From Chloroflexota bacterium (GTDB lineage: Bacteria; Chloroflexota; UBA11872), in the NCBI GenBank assembly GCA_028875175.1, contig JAPPFO010000066.1:2688-11811 (forward strand): a stretch of DNA of 9,124 nucleotides. Reading direction: 5' to 3'. Position numbers and translations under genes: made by a program. Under the pieces are notes generated by a model. That model searched no databases, was not told the origin of the DNA, and saw only the letters and a list, made by a program, of their open reading frames with translations. Positions 5,749 to 9,124 of this stretch are shown here, one piece after another; positions within the stretch are counted from its first letter, which is position 1, and every line of letters begins with the position of its first letter.

Positions 5749-7164
5749 ATGTTCAGAGGTTTCCGAATCGCATTCGCACTGATCGCCGTGTTTGCCTTCG
5801 TCTTGGCGGCATGCGGCGAGAGCGACGGCGCTCCCAGCGAAGTTGTCAGAACTGTCGAGGTTGAGCGACAAGTCACGGTCGAAGTCGAGAAGCTGGTCAC
5901 GGTCGAAGTCGAAAAGCCCGTCGTCCAGGAAGTCGTCCGCGTTGTCGAGGTCGAAAAACCGGTCGAGGTAGTCCGACAGGTAACCGTTGAGGTCATGCAG
6001 GAAGCCCAGATGCTGCCACCGCTGGTCATCGGGCACCTCAATGCGCTTACCGGATCGCTCTCCTACTTCGGCGTCTCCCACGGCAACGCGGCTGAGCTCG
6101 CCGCCAGCCAAATCAACCGCGCCGGCGGGATCCAGGGCGGCTCGGTCGTCATCATCAGCCGCGACACCGGCGTGAACCCCGTGCAGGGCGTTGACGCGGC
6201 CCGCGCGCTGGTGGACGTGGAAAGCGTGGCGGCAATCGTCGGCGCGTTGGCCAGCGGCGTGACCATCCCGGTGGCCACTTCGGTAACCGCTCCGAACCAG
6301 ACGCTTCAAATCTCGCACTCGTCCACGGCGCCCAGCATCACGGCACTCGAAGACGACGATTTCCTCTTCCGAACCACCGTTTCGGACGCGGCGCAGGGCG
6401 TTGTCCTCGGGCGGCTGGCCTGGGAGCAGGGCTACCGGAGCGCCGGGATCATGTACATCAACAACGCCTACGGGCAGGGCCTTGCCGAACGATTCACCCA
6501 GACCTTCACGGAGCTGGGCGGAACCGTGACGGGGTCAGTCCCGCACGAGGACAGCCAGCCGACGTTCACGTCCGAACTCGAGAAGGCCACGGAGGGCAAT
6601 CCGGACGTGCTGGTCACGGTCAGCTACCCCGGACAGGCTGAGATCTACCTCCGCGAGGCGCTGGAAGGCGACTACGCGGACACGTTCCTGTTCGTGGACG
6701 GCGTAAAGTCGGACGACATGGTCCAGGCCATCGGCGGCGGCAAGCTGGACGGCACCCTGGGCACCGCGCCCGGAGCCCCCGACAGCCCCGATCGCCAGGC
6801 CTTCTACAACGCCTACACCCTCACCTTCGGCGTGGACGCGCCGCAGGAGCCGTACCTGGCCGAGACGTACGACGCTGTCGTGCTGATTGCGCTCGCGGCC
6901 GCCAAGGCCGGGACGACTACGGATTCCGTCGCCATCCGCGACGCGCTGCGCGATGTCGCGAACCCGCCCGGCGAAGTCGTCGGTCCCGGGCTGGCGGGTA
7001 TCCAGAAGGCTCTGAGCCTCATTGCCAGCGGCCAGGACATCAACTACGAGGGCGCCTCCGGCCCTGTGGACTTTGACGAAAACGGCGACGTGTCCGGACC
7101 AATTGAGGTCTGGACAGTCGAAGGCGACGCCGTCAAGTCCACCGGAAGGTTCGAACTCCCCTAG
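5749..7164 (+). CDS. ABC transporter solute-binding lipoprotein, branched-chain amino acid type
   Basis: The 471-residue protein begins with a lipoprotein signal: FRGFR, a hydrophobic core, and a lipobox LAAC with Cys22 as the lipid-bearing residue. Residues 31-83 are a Val/Glu/Lys-rich repeat spacer. The binding domain (periplasmic-binding type 1, LivJ/LivK-like) starts near 90: PPLVIGHLNALTGSLSYFG (90-108), AAELAASQINRAGGI (114-128), AAIVGALASGVTIPVATSV (161-179), YINNAYGQGLAERF (236-249), ETYDAVVLIALAAAKAG (372-388) and SGPVDFDENGDVSGPIEVW (437-455). Such proteins capture branched-chain amino acids, amides or urea outside the membrane and hand them to LivHM-type permeases; the ligand cannot be told here. 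ATG 5749 was chosen over the open frame from 5692 because it directly precedes the signal peptide and has a purine-rich site (AGGGG, 7 nt upstream). It is convergent with livM, not in the same operon. Confidence 0.93.
   Translation: MFRGFRIAFALIAVFAFVLAACGESDGAPSEVVRTVEVERQVTVEVEKLVTVEVEKPVVQEVVRVVEVEKPVEVVRQVTVEVMQEAQMLPPLVIGHLNALTGSLSYFGVSHGNAAELAASQINRAGGIQGGSVVIISRDTGVNPVQGVDAARALVDVESVAAIVGALASGVTIPVATSVTAPNQTLQISHSSTAPSITALEDDDFLFRTTVSDAAQGVVLGRLAWEQGYRSAGIMYINNAYGQGLAERFTQTFTELGGTVTGSVPHEDSQPTFTSELEKATEGNPDVLVTVSYPGQAEIYLREALEGDYADTFLFVDGVKSDDMVQAIGGGKLDGTLGTAPGAPDSPDRQAFYNAYTLTFGVDAPQEPYLAETYDAVVLIALAAAKAGTTTDSVAIRDALRDVANPPGEVVGPGLAGIQKALSLIASGQDINYEGASGPVDFDENGDVSGPIEVWTVEGDAVKSTGRFELP
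5839..5997 (+). repeat. Val/Glu/Lys repeat spacer in the solute-binding lipoprotein
   Basis: Residues 31-83 alternate Val with Glu, Lys, Arg or Thr (VTVEVEKLV, VTVEVEKPV, VVEVEKPVEVV). At DNA level two 24-bp units (5872-5895 and 5896-5919) match at 21 of 24 bases, and weaker copies flank them. It lies between the lipid anchor and the binding domain, so it probably holds the domain away from the membrane. The period-2 pattern suggests beta strands, not a heptad coiled coil. Confidence 0.85.
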
Positions 7165-7188
7165 CTCGCACCGCTCCGCACAGACACA

Positions 7189-7212
7189 AGGGGCGGCCCC
7201 AGGGCCGCCCCT
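7189..7212 (+). terminator. Strong hairpin between convergent genes, probable bidirectional terminator
   Basis: AGGGGCGGCC (7189-7198) pairs perfectly with GGCCGCCCCT (7203-7212) around a CCAG loop, giving a 10-bp, nearly all-GC stem 24 nt after the stop of the solute-binding protein. On the plus strand no T-run follows. On the minus strand it is followed by TTGTGTCTGTG, slightly T-rich, which fits termination of livM transcripts better. Confidence 0.6.
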
Positions 7213-7246
7213 CGCGTACCAGGCGCCTCAGGCATTCATATGCCGG

Positions 7247-8263
7247 CTAGTCGGGTCCGGCAGGATCGCGGTCGGAGGAATGAGCCGGACTGCGCGCGAC
7301 AATTCGTCGCCACTCGCCCAACAGCCCGCCTGGTCGCAACAGCATGATGGCGACAATGAGCACGCCAATCATGAACAGACGAAAACTCGGGTCGGACAGG
7401 ATGCCGGGGAGGAACTGGGTACCGGCCCAGATTCCCCAGACCACGAAGGCTCCAAGCACCGCGCCAATGTTGTTGCCCGAGCCGCCCACCATCAGCATTG
7501 CCCAGATAACAAAGGTGGCGAGCAGCGGGTCGAAGGTCAACGGCGAGAGGAATCGAACGTGATGGGCGAAGAGCGCGCCGCCGATTCCCATAATCATGGA
7601 TCCCAGCACAAATGACTGAAGCTTGAAGCGAAAGACGCTTTTGCCGCTCGCAGCCGTCGCGACTTCATCCTCGCGGATAGCACGAAGCACGCGGCCCCAT
7701 GGTGACCTGACGGCACGCTGTACGGCGGCGAAGAGGATTAGCAAGATGACGAGCACGACGACGACGTAGAGATAGTCGTAGCTCTCGGGCGCAATGACGT
7801 CGCCCAGAAACTTGGGAATGCGGTAGAGCCCTTTCGAGCCGTTGGCGGCCCACTTCTCGTTCAGGAAAAAGAAGCGAACACTCTCGGCGATGCCGAGCGT
7901 GGCGATGGACAGGTAGTCGTCATTCAGCCGCAACGTGATGGTGCCGATCATCAGGGCGACAAGCCCGCAAACCACCGCCGCCGCTGCTAGACCCAGTAGG
8001 AACCACGCGTCCACGCCCAGGTCAAGCAGGTCCTGATTTGCAAGGTTGCCGCCGAAGATGAAGTCCTCAAACTGATCCGGGTCCGGTGGTGGTGATGTCA
8101 GAAGAGCGGCCGTATACGCGCCAAGAGCAAAAAACCCGGCAATACCGATATTGAACAGGCCGGTGAAACCCCAGTGAACATTGAGGCCCAACGCGAAGAT
8201 TGCGTAGATCATGGCCATGATCGCGAAGCCGATCAGGTAGTCGATGACTCCGCCGATGTCCAT
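7247..8263 (-). CDS. livM: Branched-chain amino acid-type ABC permease, LivM family
   Basis: The 338-residue, strongly hydrophobic protein has several membrane segments: about 9-28, 35-55, 88-108, 164-181, 216-234, 247-281 and 295-310. Family signatures are LNVHWGFTGLFNIGIAGFFALGAY (split: LNVHWG 27-32, then TGLFNIGIAGFFALGAY 34-50), TLRLNDDYLSIATLG (110-124) and the ATPase-coupling loop SPWGRVLRAIREDEVATAASG (187-207). The C-terminus has LRPGGLLGEWRR (309-320), followed by a polar tail. A hydrophilic loop at about 57-86, rich in Asp and Pro, faces outward. It would form the import channel with LivH. ATG 8263 lies 12 nt after the livH stop, with no clear Shine-Dalgarno, so coupling to livH is likely. 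Codon use is less C-biased than in the threonine aldolase. It could serve amides or urea instead of Leu/Ile/Val; the family is reliable but the substrate is not. Confidence 0.95.
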   Translation of the reverse strand: MDIGGVIDYLIGFAIMAMIYAIFALGLNVHWGFTGLFNIGIAGFFALGAYTAALLTSPPPDPDQFEDFIFGGNLANQDLLDLGVDAWFLLGLAAAAVVCGLVALMIGTITLRLNDDYLSIATLGIAESVRFFFLNEKWAANGSKGLYRIPKFLGDVIAPESYDYLYVVVVLVILLILFAAVQRAVRSPWGRVLRAIREDEVATAASGKSVFRFKLQSFVLGSMIMGIGGALFAHHVRFLSPLTFDPLLATFVIWAMLMVGGSGNNIGAVLGAFVVWGIWAGTQFLPGILSDPSFRLFMIGVLIVAIMLLRPGGLLGEWRRIVARSPAHSSDRDPAGPD

Positions 8264-8275
8264 TCAGCTGACCCG

Positions 8276-9124
8276 CTACGCCGCGTCGCCGAAAATGCCC
8301 CGGGGGCGTGCCAGCAAGACGCCGATCATGATGGCGAACGCTACCGCCGGCTTATAGCTGGGATTGATCCACTGGGTGGACAGCTCCATGCTCACGCCAA
8401 CAACGAGAGCTCCGATGAGCGCTCCGTAGGGACTGCCGATTCCGCCGAGGATCACAGCGGCAAACAGTGGAATCAGAAACTTCCACCCCATGATCGGTAG
8501 CAGTTGCGCCTGGACGACCGCCAGAAGGACACCAGCGACTGCGGCGAGCGCGCCACCGATCCCCCACGTCCACCGGACGACCTGCCTGGTGTTGATGCCG
8601 GACACGAGCGCGAGCGTGGGATTGTCGGAGGTCGCCCGCATGGCCTTGCCAATCTTTGTATAGGTGAGTAGGACATAGACCGCGGATACCAGGACTACTG
8701 CGAGGACCGCGACGAACAGGCCATCGGGCGGAATGCGCACGTCCATTGGCAGGTGGTAGACCTGTCGCGACTCTCGCGGATAGTGCTGGGTTTCACCAGA
8801 CCAGATCAGTTGGACAAGCCCCCGAATGGCGATCGCCACGCCCAACGACGCCATCATGAGAATTGCTGTGCTCGCCGCCCGGTCCCGCAGTCGGCGGTAG
8901 ATCAACGCGTCGAGCGCAATGGCTCCAAGGGCAACGGCCAGGGCTGTGAGCGGCAGGGCGATCAACACGGGAAATCCAAACGTGAAGGGCCCAAGCCCCG
9001 CGCCTTCGATGCCAACTCGCGGCAGCACACCGTCGACGATGAAGAAGGCTATGTAGGCGCCCAGCGCCATATAGCCGCCGTGAGAGAAGTTTCCAAGCTT
9101 CAGGATTCAGTAGACGAGCGTCAG
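8276..9124 (-). CDS. livH: Branched-chain amino acid-type ABC permease, LivH family, with an in-frame TGA near its 5' end (runs off the right edge)
   Basis: From ATG 9070 to the TAG at 8278-8276 there are 264 residues: MALGAYIAFF, ILMMASLGVAIAIRGLVQLIW (70-90 region), the ATPase-coupling loop TKIGKAMRATSDNPTLALVSGI (about 138-159), FAAVILGGIGSPYGALIGAL (203-222) and LLARPRGIFGDAA at the end. These are LivH signatures. The same frame continues upstream as LTLVY-stop-ILKLGNFSHGGY before that Met, which is the conserved LivH region around the first membrane helices (LTMVYGI....NFAHG). So the gene really starts beyond the window, and TGA 9109-9107 replaces a conserved glycine codon. A restart at ATG 9070 would lose the first helices and probably the function. 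Possible explanations are a nonsense mutation or a consensus error near a contig end. It lies 12 nt upstream of livM, in the same operon. Confidence 0.85.
9107..9109 (-). other. livH: In-frame TGA stop inside livH
   Basis: The codon reads TGA between TAC (Tyr) and ATC (Ile). LivH proteins have Gly at this place (VYGI), and GGA to TGA is one base change. UGA is used as a normal stop by dnaX, recR and the threonine aldolase in this window, so recoding to glycine is unlikely. Confidence 0.85.

Noticed and set aside
7022..7615. Plus-strand open frame of 197 codons after the solute-binding protein
   Set aside because: It starts inside that gene in another frame, crosses the terminator hairpin and runs antisense to livM; low-complexity polar composition.
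9107..9109. UGA read as glycine (alternative genetic code) to explain the livH stop
   Set aside because: dnaX, recR and the threonine aldolase all end in TGA at the expected family C-termini, and the dnaX TGA is followed at once by the ybaB start.

Overview
The window is high-GC bacterial DNA with closely packed genes and no sign of phage, insertion sequence, CRISPR or tRNA. It is probably from the Chloroflexota, though this is inference. The signs are a large, Bacillus-type SRP RNA next to dnaX, a solute-binding lipoprotein with a Val/Glu/Lys repeat spacer of the kind often seen in that phylum, and a DnaX with the thermophile-like SRT version of the arginine-finger motif. UGA works as a normal stop in at least three genes, so a recoded genetic code is unlikely.

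Layout. Bases 1-265 (minus) hold the N-terminal part of a chromate-transporter family protein that runs off the left edge. Diverging from it, 336-890 (plus) encodes a small exported protein with a beta-sandwich-like (DUF11-like) domain and a run of 13 Cs just after the signal peptide. Bases 893-4457 (minus) form a housekeeping cluster read right to left: SRP RNA (ffs), dnaX, ybaB, recR and a UlaG/UPF0173-type metallo-beta-lactamase-fold hydrolase. A convincing sigma-70-type promoter lies directly in front of ffs, and the gaps within the cluster are 7 nt or less, so one transcript probably carries SRP RNA and the DNA replication/repair proteins. Diverging from ffs, 4579-5637 (plus) encodes a low-specificity L-threonine aldolase. 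Bases 5749-7164 (plus) encode a branched-chain amino-acid-type ABC solute-binding lipoprotein. It ends at a strong hairpin (7189-7212) shared with the convergent permease genes livM (7247-8263) and livH (8276 to the right edge).

How they work together. DnaX (clamp loader), YbaB (nucleoid-associated) and RecR (gap repair with RecF/RecO) are a classic conserved group. The lipoprotein, LivH and LivM are likely parts of one amino-acid or amide ABC importer. Its ATPases (LivG/LivF) are not in the window and would be expected beyond the right edge.

Points that stand out: an in-frame TGA in livH where the family has glycine; the fusion-like layout of ffs and dnaX; dnaX, ybaB and recR all in one reading frame, separated twice by stop-CGC-start; the C13 tract in the exported protein; and the Val/Glu repeat spacer. 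I found no clear new multi-gene system.
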